From IMG/VR virus record IMGVR_UViG_3300004369_000126, positions 1 through 26,092 of that record: a stretch of DNA of 26,092 nt; one strand, given 5' to 3'. This document shows, piece after piece, positions 9,828-17,902 of the stretch. A model generated the notes under the pieces. That model saw only the letters and a program-made list of their open reading frames with translations. It was not told the DNA's origin and ran no database searches. Origin of the DNA: a virus. Position 1 is the first letter of the stretch. Each line of letters opens with the position of its first letter. The position numbers and the translations under genes are program-made.

Positions 9828-11362
9828 TGAGCACATTAGCAGAGCAGTTCTTAGAGCTGTTCTGGGGTAGTGAAATAGCTCACGGCACTTTCATCGTCAA
9901 CAAATCTGCGGGCCTAGGCAAGCAGAAAGGGGATGCAAGTGTCGTGAGGCAGCCCGCTACTCTAGAACTATGGCATAAACATTTAGAGGGCGGAACGGGC
10001 CTAGGAATTATCCCCATTTGCATAGACAATTCATGTCGTTGGGGTGCAATAGATATAGACGATTACACAACGGTCCATAAGACGTTAATTCAAAAGCTGC
10101 GCAAACACTTGGTCCCTGTAATGTTGGGAAGGACTAAATCAGGGGGTGCCCATGTCTGGCTGTTTTGCCAAGAGGGCGTTCCCGCTGCTGATATGCGGCG
10201 AAAACTTACTGAGTTAGCTGCGGTTTTGGGATACGCCCGAAGTGAGATTTTCCCTAAGCAAGAGGAAATCTTGATAGACCGAGGAGATACGGGCAATTTC
10301 CTTAACATGCCCTACCAGGCAAATACTCGAACGGTGCGCTATGCTTTTGATAAGAAAGGTGAATCCTTAACGGCAGAAGAGTTCTTAGGGGAGGCTTTTG
10401 AAAAGAGGCTTTCTACGGATGAGTTCTATGCCTTAGATATCCCTAAGCTCTTTGCTGGTTCAAAAAAGGTAGAGATCCTTGAACAGGGGCCCCCCTGCCT
10501 CCAACACTTATGCGCCCAAGGATTTTCGGAGGGTAGTAGGAATAGTGCTCTCTTTAACCTTGGCGTGTATGCCAGAATGTTTGATACGGAGAACTGGGAA
10601 GTCCTAGTTCAAAAATACAATGTGGAACACTTGGTGCCCCCGCTCGGTCATAACGAGGTGGGAACTGTTATCAAACAGCTTCAGAAAAAAGATTACTTCT
10701 ACCGCTGTGATGACCAGCCCATAAATGCCCACTGTGATAAGGTGCTGTGCAGGGAAAGAAAGTTTGGAGTCGGACCCACCGGCATAAGCGCCGACTTATC
10801 TAGCCTAACCAAAATAGATGGGGACCCTGCGATATGGTTGTTGAATGTGGATGGTCAGCGGTTAGAGCTCACTACGACGGGGTTGACTGTACAGTCTCAG
10901 TTTCAGAAAGAGTGCGTATCACAAATTAATAAGTTCCCTGTGGCCGTGAACCAACGAGCTTGGCAGACTAAAATTCAAGTGTTGTTGGATAACGTGACCA
11001 TTGTAGAAGTGCCTCCTGATGCCACCCTAGAGGGAGAGTTTGAAGACCTGTTGTTTTCCTTCTGCTGTGAAAGGGCGCGTGGCTCTGAAAAAGAAGACTT
11101 GTTGCAGGGTATTTCTGTTTGGATGGACCACCGTGTGAGTTTTCAGGTAAAGGATGTGCGTAAGCATCTTCAGGCAAATGATTTTGCCCACTATTCCTCC
11201 AACAAAATCACGTTGAGATTGCAGGATATGTCTGCAGAAAAAACCTTTTGGAGGGTAAAGGGAAAGGGCCTTCATGTTTGGTCGCTGCCACAGAAGATGT
11301 TTGAAGATGAAGAGCTGCCTCTTGAGTTGCCGCCGTTGGCAGCGGAGCAAGATATACTATGA
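9827..11362 (+). CDS. Archaeo-eukaryotic primase (AEP/PrimPol-like) with C-terminal Cys domain
   Basis: 511 residues; the start overlaps the preceding stop (TAATG). The AEP catalytic core is visible: the metal-binding motif AIDIDDY with Asp76, Asp78 and Asp79, the SGGAHVWLF motif (105-113) with His109, and a third motif region GNFLNMPYQ (156-164). Downstream, PPC (Cys224), Cys294, Cys303 and Cys308 have an order reminiscent of the Fe-S domain of the eukaryotic/archaeal primase large subunit PriL, fused here in one chain; this part is inference. The enzyme would make primers for the phage polymerase. The C-terminal 180 residues are unassigned. It overlaps the UvrD-like gene by four bases. Confidence 0.85.
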   Translation: MSTLAEQFLELFWGSEIAHGTFIVNKSAGLGKQKGDASVVRQPATLELWHKHLEGGTGLGIIPICIDNSCRWGAIDIDDYTTVHKTLIQKLRKHLVPVMLGRTKSGGAHVWLFCQEGVPAADMRRKLTELAAVLGYARSEIFPKQEEILIDRGDTGNFLNMPYQANTRTVRYAFDKKGESLTAEEFLGEAFEKRLSTDEFYALDIPKLFAGSKKVEILEQGPPCLQHLCAQGFSEGSRNSALFNLGVYARMFDTENWEVLVQKYNVEHLVPPLGHNEVGTVIKQLQKKDYFYRCDDQPINAHCDKVLCRERKFGVGPTGISADLSSLTKIDGDPAIWLLNVDGQRLELTTTGLTVQSQFQKECVSQINKFPVAVNQRAWQTKIQVLLDNVTIVEVPPDATLEGEFEDLLFSFCCERARGSEKEDLLQGISVWMDHRVSFQVKDVRKHLQANDFAHYSSNKITLRLQDMSAEKTFWRVKGKGLHVWSLPQKMFEDEELPLELPPLAAEQDIL

Positions 11363-12870
11363 TTCAGATCTTTCTCGGACCCCCCGGAACGGGAAAAACA
11401 GAAACCAGTATTCGCATCGTAGAAAAGTATCTGGAAAAAGGTGTTCCTCCAGACCGCATAGCCTATTTGGCCTTTACTAGAAGAGCGAGCTTAGAAGCAA
11501 AGCACAGAGCGATGGCGCTGTTTAGCCTGAGTGCCGCAGAGCTTCCTTATTTTAGGACGTTGCATAGCTTGGCGTATATGCAGATTGGCATCTTGCGCAA
11601 CCAGATAATGAACCGTAAAAACTTTGAGGAAGTGTCTCAGTGGCTAAAGATCGGTACATTCTTTGGAAACGAGCAAGAGTCTGGGCCGTTTAAAGACTTT
11701 GGGTATGGGGACAAGTACCTAGAGCTTATCAACATAGCTAGAATCACACAGACCCCCTTAAAGCAGATCTATAAAGAAAGCCCTTCTAGGCATCTAGTGA
11801 CTTGGCAAAACTTAGAGTATGTGGCGCGAGGATTGTCCCACTACAAAAAAGTCCATTCGTTATTCGACTACACTGACATGTTGGAGCAGTTTGTTTTAGG
11901 GGAGTACTCCCCCAAGCTTGAGGTGGTCATAATAGATGAGGCCCAAGACCTTTCCGCGCTGCAATGGCAGATGGTACATCAGATCGCTAAAAAAGCAGAG
12001 CATGTGTACATCGCAGGGGATGACGACCAAGCCATTTACCGATGGGCTGGCGCGGACATAGAGCACTTTATTAATTTAGATGGTCAGGTGCACACGTTAA
12101 GTCAGTCATTTAGGATACCTAAATCCCACCATCAACTAAGCCAGCGGTTGATTAAAAGCGTTTTCAACAGAAGAGACAAACAGTTCCTTCCACGAGAAGA
12201 GGAAGGAGTTGTTAGTTGGTATCGGCACAGTGAACAGGTGGATTTGTCTGACGGGGAATGGTTGCTTCTTGCTAGAACGGTGCGAGGAGCCAACCAGCTT
12301 GAAGAAGAGGTACGAAGCCGAGGATATCTTTACGATTATGAGGGAAGTTCTAGCGCGGACAGCAAGGTCATCCAAGCCCTAACCATCTGGGAAAAAATGC
12401 GCGACGGAAATAAGTTTCCTGTCTCCGATATACGCAAAGTGTACAAGCTCATGAGAGCCCACGATCAAGTGGCTTATGGATTCAAGGGGTTGCAAGGCAT
12501 AGAAGAAGACGGGTTGTATGGCATTGAAGATCTTCAAGAGAGTTTTGGCCTATTAGTTGACTCTCCCTGGAAAACGGCCCTTGGTCTGGTGAGTGAGCGC
12601 GACTCAAGGTATATCGATGCTTGTTTGAAAAAAGGAGAAAAGCTGACCGGAAAGCCGCGTGTTAGAATTTCCACTATTCATAGAGCCAAGGGTGCCCAAG
12701 CAGAAAATGTTTGCCTAATGACTGATGTGAGCAAACGATCTAATTCACGTTGGACCTCTTCAGATCAAGATGACGAAGCCCGCGTTTTTTATGTGGGGTT
12801 GACCCGAGCAAAACAGACCTTGCATTTGGTGCACCCCATGCACGGGTCGGGTTACGACCTCCCCGCCTAA
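11359..12870 (+). CDS. UvrD/PcrA-like superfamily 1A DNA helicase
   Basis: 503 residues with a full SF1A motif set: Walker A GPPGTGKT (7-14), motif Ia AYLAFTRRA, Walker B DEAQ (193-196), motif III GDDDQAIYRWAGA (220-232), motif IV SQSFRIP, motif V STIHRAKGAQAENV (438-451), motif VI VFYVGLTRAKQTL (476-488) with Arg483. At 503 residues it is shorter than UvrD or Rep (about 670-720), nearer the size of T4 Dda (439), so it is a minimal 3'-5' or Dda-like helicase. The start overlaps the primase stop (ATGA). With no DnaB-type gene visible, this or the SNF2-type enzyme may supply replication unwinding. Confidence 0.92.
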   Translation: MIQIFLGPPGTGKTETSIRIVEKYLEKGVPPDRIAYLAFTRRASLEAKHRAMALFSLSAAELPYFRTLHSLAYMQIGILRNQIMNRKNFEEVSQWLKIGTFFGNEQESGPFKDFGYGDKYLELINIARITQTPLKQIYKESPSRHLVTWQNLEYVARGLSHYKKVHSLFDYTDMLEQFVLGEYSPKLEVVIIDEAQDLSALQWQMVHQIAKKAEHVYIAGDDDQAIYRWAGADIEHFINLDGQVHTLSQSFRIPKSHHQLSQRLIKSVFNRRDKQFLPREEEGVVSWYRHSEQVDLSDGEWLLLARTVRGANQLEEEVRSRGYLYDYEGSSSADSKVIQALTIWEKMRDGNKFPVSDIRKVYKLMRAHDQVAYGFKGLQGIEEDGLYGIEDLQESFGLLVDSPWKTALGLVSERDSRYIDACLKKGEKLTGKPRVRISTIHRAKGAQAENVCLMTDVSKRSNSRWTSSDQDDEARVFYVGLTRAKQTLHLVHPMHGSGYDLPA

Positions 12871-12951
12871 TTTATCAGAAGAGCAACCCCTGCTACCACC
12901 CCTTGTTCGTAGGCGGTACCTTTAATTGTTACCAACTTAAAGGAGAAATCC

Positions 12952-13227
12952 GTGGCTGTAGAAATAACTTACGCAACTAAGGGTCTGCTGCGTGACATAA
13001 ACCGGCAAGCCATAGAAGGGGGCTATCACCGGGCTTGGGATGCAGACTTTCTAGAAGCCCTTCCAGAAGCCCATTACCCTGTTTATAAAAGCATGGTGCA
13101 CAATGACCACCTTGTACGCGCCGTGTTCATGCTTGACCAATCAGGTACAGAAGCACCGTTAGATATGTCTTACGACGAGTTTAATAACTTACCCCGTTCA
13201 ATGTTTGAAGACGAGGAGGAAGAATAA
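12952..13227 (+). CDS. Small acidic protein of unknown function, GTG start
   Basis: 91 residues starting at GTG. The start is fixed by a strong aaaggag five bases upstream and by the fact that no in-frame ATG occurs before residue 45. The sequence is soluble, His/Tyr/Asp-rich, with an acidic tail of Glu/Asp. No motif was recognised. An 81-base gap with gttcgtaggcggtacc separates it from the helicase gene. It overlaps the DUF932 gene by one base (TAATG), suggesting the two work together. Confidence 0.75.
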   Translation: MAVEITYATKGLLRDINRQAIEGGYHRAWDADFLEALPEAHYPVYKSMVHNDHLVRAVFMLDQSGTEAPLDMSYDEFNNLPRSMFEDEEEE

Positions 13228-14252
13228 TGGCACACCTAGTAGAAACAATGGCCTACGCTGGGGAAGTTCCTTGGCACGGTTTGGGTCGGCAGGTTGAAGC
13301 TGACATGTCCCCAGAAGAAATGCTGGAGGCTGCGGAGTTAAATTGGGCCGTTTCCAAACGGCCCTTGTACACCATTGACAAACCTAACGTGTGGAATATC
13401 GTGGACCCTACGGGTGAAGCTAGTTTCCTGCCCGTTGAAAACCAGCATGTGGTTATGCGAGACTCAGACAACACCGTGCTGAGCGTGGCTGGCAACGATT
13501 ACACCCCCTTCCAAAACCATGACGTTATGGGCTTTTTCAAAAAGTTTACAGAAGCCGGTTCTATGACCATGGAAACAGCGGGTAGCCTTCGTGATGGCAA
13601 AGACATCTGGGGGTTGGCCAAGCTTAAAAGCAAAACGATACTGGTTGGTGATGATGAAATCAATGGGTATTTGTTGCTGAACAATAGCCATGAGGTTGGC
13701 AAGGCTATGACCATGATGTTTACGCCCATCAGGGTTGTTTGCAACAACACTCTCACACTGGCCCTCCAGCAAGGGGGCACTCGTTTTAGAGTGTTGCATG
13801 TGCAAATGTTTGATGAGGAAATTGTGGCCGCTGCTGAAAACGCCCTTGGGTTGAGCAGCAATGCCATGACCGAGTTCTCTGAACAGGCTGAGTTCCTTAG
13901 CACTAAACGAGCTACCGAAAGCCAGTTGGATAACTACGTTGCTGAGTTGTTCCAGCCCAAAACGCTCATAGAGCGCGGTAAATCTACTAACGATAACCTG
14001 CCCGCCCTGCGGGATGAGTTCAAGCGCACTGCCCTTTCAGTCCGGGAAGCCATTGAAACCAGCCCAGGTTCCGGCATGGTTTCGGCCAAGGGTACTTGGT
14101 GGGGAGCCCTTAACGGTGTGACGTTTGTAACGGACCACTTGAAGAAAAGCAGGACTGAAGGCAACAGCCTTCACAGTGCTTGGTTTGGTAGCGGAGCCAA
14201 CGTAAAGCGCCGCGCTTTGGATAAAGCGATTGAGTATGCCAAGGCGGCGTAA
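13227..14252 (+). CDS. DUF932 (phage/plasmid-like) protein
   Basis: 341 residues. The N-terminal PWHGLG (15-20) followed by a helix (SPEEMLEAAELNWAVSKRPL), then VGNDYTPFQNHDVMGFFKKF-like and VRVVCNNTLTLAL-like blocks, are characteristic of the DUF932 / TIGR03299 family found in phages, plasmids and mobile elements. The molecular function is not established. Members are frequently encoded with replication or single-strand annealing genes, and the position here (after primase and helicase) fits that. The gene is full length and ends just before a long hairpin, so it probably closes its transcription unit. Confidence 0.88.
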   Translation: MAHLVETMAYAGEVPWHGLGRQVEADMSPEEMLEAAELNWAVSKRPLYTIDKPNVWNIVDPTGEASFLPVENQHVVMRDSDNTVLSVAGNDYTPFQNHDVMGFFKKFTEAGSMTMETAGSLRDGKDIWGLAKLKSKTILVGDDEINGYLLLNNSHEVGKAMTMMFTPIRVVCNNTLTLALQQGGTRFRVLHVQMFDEEIVAAAENALGLSSNAMTEFSEQAEFLSTKRATESQLDNYVAELFQPKTLIERGKSTNDNLPALRDEFKRTALSVREAIETSPGSGMVSAKGTWWGALNGVTFVTDHLKKSRTEGNSLHSAWFGSGANVKRRALDKAIEYAKAA

Positions 14253-14272
14253 CCGATAAATCAGCCCTTGTG

Positions 14273-14309
14273 CGGAGGGTGCTCTTGAACAATAAAAGAG
14301 CACCCTCCG
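14273..14309 (+). terminator. 14 bp perfect hairpin after DUF932 gene
   Basis: Arms 14273-14286 and 14296-14309 are perfectly complementary around a nine-base loop (gaacaataa). The stem is GC-rich at its base. Only aacttt follows instead of a long T run, so it may be a weak or bidirectional terminator, or an mRNA-stabilising or processing hairpin. It separates the replication block from the modification cassette. Confidence 0.6.
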
Positions 14310-14328
14310 AACTTTCCAGGAGTGTCCT

Positions 14329-14847
14329 ATGGGGGGTTTAGAAGACTGGCAATACAGATCAACATGGGCTGATGGAACGACTTTCACAGCCCACGACTTA
14401 AAGACGTTAGGTTTGAAAAAAATTCTCAGAAGAAGGAAAAAAGAAATGGTAGATGAAAATATGGAAACTCATGTCGGTGATGTGGCCATCACTGACCCGA
14501 ACGCCACGGTGGTGGTTGAGGTTTCAGAAGGTCCGAAAAAAAGGGGGTCAAAGCCCGATTATCCTGGGCCAGATGCAGATACCCCTGCGGCCGAGGGCGT
14601 TATTTCCCATGGTAAGGGCCGAGGGCGTAACGAGTGGCTTGATAAGAAGCTTGTGATTGTTGCGTTGGAAGACGAGCCAGCGGGTGTTCGAAAAAATAGT
14701 AAGCGGTGGCGAAATCAGCTGGTGATCCTTCAGTGCAAGACAGTTAGTGAAGCCCTTGACCGACTGTCTGTTTTGACGAGTCCGGGCAGCGGAGCGGATA
14801 TCCGTTTGGCCGTCCGAAAAGAAATCATCAGGCTTGAAGCCCCTTAA
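14329..14847 (+). CDS. Unknown protein at head of DNA-modification cassette
   Basis: 172 residues. AGGAG seven bases upstream supports the ATG at 14329; an internal ATG at 14446 (residue 40) also has AAGGA before it and would give a 133 aa form. The N-terminal 40 residues end in a basic patch (KKILRRRKKEM). A low-complexity acidic/Pro region covers 45-90, and the C-terminal 80 residues (from about NEWLDKKLVIVALEDEP) look folded, with a beta strand rich pattern and helix SEALDRLSVL. No family recognised. Its place directly upstream of the pyrophosphorylase-like gene (12-base gap) makes a role in, or regulation of, base modification possible but unproven. Confidence 0.75.
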   Translation: MGGLEDWQYRSTWADGTTFTAHDLKTLGLKKILRRRKKEMVDENMETHVGDVAITDPNATVVVEVSEGPKKRGSKPDYPGPDADTPAAEGVISHGKGRGRNEWLDKKLVIVALEDEPAGVRKNSKRWRNQLVILQCKTVSEALDRLSVLTSPGSGADIRLAVRKEIIRLEAP

Positions 14848-14859
14848 GAAGGAATAGAC

Positions 14860-15738
14860 ATGAATCCGGAAAACGTAGAAAGTTTTTTCCATTGGATCAA
14901 CGAGCGGCATCGCATTTACCTAAAGCGAAAAGTTGGTCCGGCACCGTTTACAGAAGACGAGATACTGCAACGGTACAAGTTCACCAATCCGTTTCGTGAG
15001 AATGATCGCGTAACTATTTGGATGAGGCAAAACTGGACTAACCCGCACCAGCAAGCGCCTATTTCCCAGCAGATCTATAACATCTGTCTTTTCAGGATGT
15101 TTGGAACGCCGGAGTTTGCAGAAGCCGTTGGGTGGCAAACGGAGTTCAACCCCAGCCTTTTAAAATCAATCGCCCGTGAAAAATTGAACAGAAAAGAAAA
15201 AGTGTTCACGGGTGCTTACATCATCACTAACCAAGGGTTGAAATTGCCCAAGGAAGAAGTGGTGGTGGATCTTTTTCTAGCACCCGTGTGGCGTGACAGT
15301 GAAGATCTAGCCAAGGTCGCTGAGCAGAACAGTTTGAAGACTATGCACAAGGCCCTTGGAAAGTTGAAAGGTTGGGGTGGCGGCGGGTTCATGGCGTATG
15401 AAGCTGTCACTGATATGAACTACACCCCGGTCCTATCTAATGCGGAAGATAAAATGACTTGGGCTAACGCTGGCCCTGGAGCCAAACGTGGGTTGAACCG
15501 AATTCACAATCGCCCGCTCACCAACGGCCGCGCCGATTGGAACCAGGAGATGAAGGGACTCCTTTTGCACAAGGACTACTATGTAGAGATGCCCCAAGGT
15601 GATAACGACAAGATCGATATGCGTTGTATAGAGCATAGCTTGTGTGAGTGGGATAAGTACGAACGGGTACGGCTGGGCCAAGGTCGGCCAAGGAGCAAAG
15701 TATCCTATAACGATGGTGAGTGGTACCCGGTCAACTAG
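14860..15738 (+). CDS. 5-hmdU DNA kinase helical-domain / thymine pyrophosphorylase family protein
   Basis: 292 residues; AAGGA lies seven bases before the ATG. The N-terminal pattern FFHWINERHRIYLKR, then PAPFTEDEILQRYKFTNPFR and DRVTIWMRQNW (8-60), and the C-terminal signature IEHSLCEWDKYERVRLGQGR (from about 259) match what I know of the HMUDK_hel / alpha-glutamyl-putrescinyl-thymine pyrophosphorylase family. These proteins act on 5-hydroxymethyluracil in phage DNA, at the step that activates the hydroxymethyl group for later substitution. There is no P-loop here, so this is the helical domain alone and not the kinase fusion. Its neighbours, a hydroxymethylase-like TS and a glycosyltransferase, strengthen the assignment. 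The exact reaction is unknown. Confidence 0.8.
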   Translation: MNPENVESFFHWINERHRIYLKRKVGPAPFTEDEILQRYKFTNPFRENDRVTIWMRQNWTNPHQQAPISQQIYNICLFRMFGTPEFAEAVGWQTEFNPSLLKSIAREKLNRKEKVFTGAYIITNQGLKLPKEEVVVDLFLAPVWRDSEDLAKVAEQNSLKTMHKALGKLKGWGGGGFMAYEAVTDMNYTPVLSNAEDKMTWANAGPGAKRGLNRIHNRPLTNGRADWNQEMKGLLLHKDYYVEMPQGDNDKIDMRCIEHSLCEWDKYERVRLGQGRPRSKVSYNDGEWYPVN

Positions 15739-15747
15739 GAGTCTATC

Positions 15748-16749
15748 ATGAAAGAAGATACGGTAGTTGTGCACTTGACAAAGTGCGCGGACAAAACGAC
15801 TATTGCTAGCGCCAAGATCGCGAAGTTCATTGCCGAAGAGCACGATTTGCCTTTGGTGGATGGCCCTGGTCAATTCAAGAAACTGTATCACAACATTATT
15901 TATGTCAACAGCATGGGTGCGTTTGCCCACCCTGACTTGCGTAGAGAGTTGGCGGAGCAAGTCCTTTATTGTAATCGGTTGATTTATGTGCAGAACGATT
16001 ACAACGTTCACCCTATCAGCCAAGTACAAAAGGTTGTGCGGGATGACCGGGGTTGGAGCCATGATTTTCCATTCACCAAGGGAGAGATCTTCCTTTGGGG
16101 AACTATTCCTGAGTATATTCACCGGCCAAAGGATCGGTACCTTAACTGGAACCAGCTGACGTACACCCCGATCCCCTGGAAGGACCCCCGTACAGCCCCG
16201 CACAGTGGCTCAATATTTTATTGGGGTGCATGTAGGCCAGGGCGCAAAGACGCCTTTGCACGGCTTCTATTTGGCTGCTATGGCCATGCGAATTTCCCTG
16301 TGGTTATTAGCTGCGCCACAAAGGTGCGAAGCAAGTTTGAAGAAATCCCTAAAGAGTACAAAGACTGGATCTATGATCGGCCCACAGAAGTAAGCTATGT
16401 GAAACCTTTTAAAAGTTTGAAAGATCTTCAAGAGTATAGCTGCACCATCTACATGGAAGATGAAACCAGCAACGACGTGTATACCAGTCCGGCTAACCGC
16501 TTCTATGAAGCGCTCAGTGCAGGCCTATTCATGTTCGTAGACGATATCGCTGCGCACACACTCAAACGGGCCGGGTACGAAGTTCCCCCTGAGTGGGTTA
16601 TTAAAACTCCAGCGGACATTAAAAACGTTGGCCTACCTGTTCCTGTGGCGCAACGTAACAAGCAAGCTGTGCTGTGGAAATACAAGGCAGAGCAGGGCCT
16701 AGCAGAGCTTCGAAAAAACACCGCCCTAGCTATTTCAGGGCTTAACTAA
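15748..16749 (+). CDS. GT-B-type glycosyltransferase, candidate DNA glycosyltransferase
   Basis: 333 residues with AGGAG seven bases before the ATG. The C-terminal half shows GT-B features: an inter-domain motif IFYWGACRPGRKDAF (156-170) resembling the yyG-R-gR segment, a beta strand with NFPVVISC, and SPANRFYEALSAGLFMFVDD (247-266), in which Glu254 and Gly259 match the nucleotide-sugar binding E/G pattern. The N-terminal half has a Rossmann-like strand (VVVHLTK) and IIYVNSMGAF. No signal or membrane segment is present, so a cytoplasmic substrate is expected. Being between a thymine-pyrophosphorylase-family gene and a TS-like hydroxymethylase, it most likely transfers a sugar to hydroxymethylated pyrimidine in phage DNA. 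Sugar donor and acceptor are not readable from sequence. Confidence 0.75.
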   Translation: MKEDTVVVHLTKCADKTTIASAKIAKFIAEEHDLPLVDGPGQFKKLYHNIIYVNSMGAFAHPDLRRELAEQVLYCNRLIYVQNDYNVHPISQVQKVVRDDRGWSHDFPFTKGEIFLWGTIPEYIHRPKDRYLNWNQLTYTPIPWKDPRTAPHSGSIFYWGACRPGRKDAFARLLFGCYGHANFPVVISCATKVRSKFEEIPKEYKDWIYDRPTEVSYVKPFKSLKDLQEYSCTIYMEDETSNDVYTSPANRFYEALSAGLFMFVDDIAAHTLKRAGYEVPPEWVIKTPADIKNVGLPVPVAQRNKQAVLWKYKAEQGLAELRKNTALAISGLN

Positions 16750-16780
16750 ACCATTCAAAAAGTAAGGGTGTAGAAAGACC

Positions 16781-17899
16781 ATGTTTACTTTCAATGTGCG
16801 AAATGTCAGTGAAGCCTTATACGTTGTGAACCAAAGCCTTAAAGACAACGGCGTTCTGCGTGAGACACGAAACGGTCCCGCGTTAGAATTTCCCGCGCCA
16901 GTGGCTGTTTCCTACAGTCACCCCAAAGAACGGGTGTTGTTCTACCCCCAAAGAGACGCCAACCCCTTCTTCCACTTCATGGAAAGTATGTGGATGTTGG
17001 CTGGGCGCAGAGATGTTGAGTTTGTGCAACAGTTCAACAACCGAATGTCCGTCTACAGCGACAACGGTGTCAACTTCCACGGGGCATACGGGTACCGATG
17101 GAAGAATTGGTTTGAAGACAACCAATTAGACACTATCATCTCACGATTGAAAGAGTACCCAAACGACCGCCGATGTGTCCTAAATATGTGGGATCCAGAT
17201 AGTGATCTCACTTCTGGAAACCACAACGTAGATCTTCCTTGCAACACCCACATCTACTTTCGTGTGGAAGAAACAGGCTCCCTCGTTCCCAACCTATTGC
17301 ACATGACCGTGTGCAATCGTAGCAACGACATGATTTGGGGGGCACTCGGGGCGAACGCAGTGCACATGAGCTTTCTGCAAGAGTACATGGCAGAAATGGT
17401 TGGCGTTGCGGTTGGAACCTACGTTCAGTTCAGCAACAACTTTCACGCCTACCTAGACACATTGCCCAAGTTAGATGGCCTAGTCGCCGACTACGAGCCC
17501 TACCTGCACCTTCCAGAAGAAGGCAAGACCCCCGTTCCGTTGGTGACAGACACGGAAACGTTTGAAGAAGAGCTAGTGTACTTTATGACAGGCCAAGAGC
17601 CCCTGGTGCAAAGAGGCTACAGCAGCCCCAGCAGCAGCCTCAACAGCAGCGACTACCTGAACGATATCTTCCCCTACGTTGCAGAGCCCATGCGGAAAGC
17701 ATGGCGGCTTTGGAAAAGCCCCACAAAAGAAGTTGGAAAAGCAATCCAAGCCGCTGAAAAAATTCAGTCCGCCGATTGGCGGGTGGCCTGCTGCGAGTGG
17801 CTCCAACGAAGGGTCCCCATGCGCCACGAAATGAACGCGCCAGCATTAGACGAAGAATGGGGCTGCTCTAGTGCACAAAAGCCCAAAGAAGGGAAGTAA
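16781..17899 (+). CDS. Thymidylate-synthase-like dUMP hydroxymethylase
   Basis: 372 residues. TS-family landmarks: phosphate-binding NDRRCVLNMWD (about 127-137), the nucleophile Cys154 in DLPCNTHIYF, NRSNDMIWGALGANAVHMSF with Asn192, and NNFHAY with His222 and Tyr224. In this family, Asn at the position of E. coli TS Asn177 favours dUMP, whereas dCMP hydroxymethylases carry Asp. The residue after the nucleophile is Asn rather than the His of true TS, and the WGALGANAVH form is what I associate with phage hydroxymethylases making hydroxymethyl-dUMP from methylene-tetrahydrofolate. A plain TS is the alternative. The C-terminal 130 residues extend beyond the TS core. A weak GTAGAAAG precedes the ATG. 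Confidence 0.82.
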   Translation: MFTFNVRNVSEALYVVNQSLKDNGVLRETRNGPALEFPAPVAVSYSHPKERVLFYPQRDANPFFHFMESMWMLAGRRDVEFVQQFNNRMSVYSDNGVNFHGAYGYRWKNWFEDNQLDTIISRLKEYPNDRRCVLNMWDPDSDLTSGNHNVDLPCNTHIYFRVEETGSLVPNLLHMTVCNRSNDMIWGALGANAVHMSFLQEYMAEMVGVAVGTYVQFSNNFHAYLDTLPKLDGLVADYEPYLHLPEEGKTPVPLVTDTETFEEELVYFMTGQEPLVQRGYSSPSSSLNSSDYLNDIFPYVAEPMRKAWRLWKSPTKEVGKAIQAAEKIQSADWRVACCEWLQRRVPMRHEMNAPALDEEWGCSSAQKPKEGK

Positions 17900-17902
17900 C
17901 TC

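Noticed and set aside
17335-17565. Arg-rich alternative-frame ORF inside the TS-like gene
   Set aside because: Composition is typical of a shifted frame in GC-rich coding sequence and the frame overlaps catalytic motifs of the real gene.
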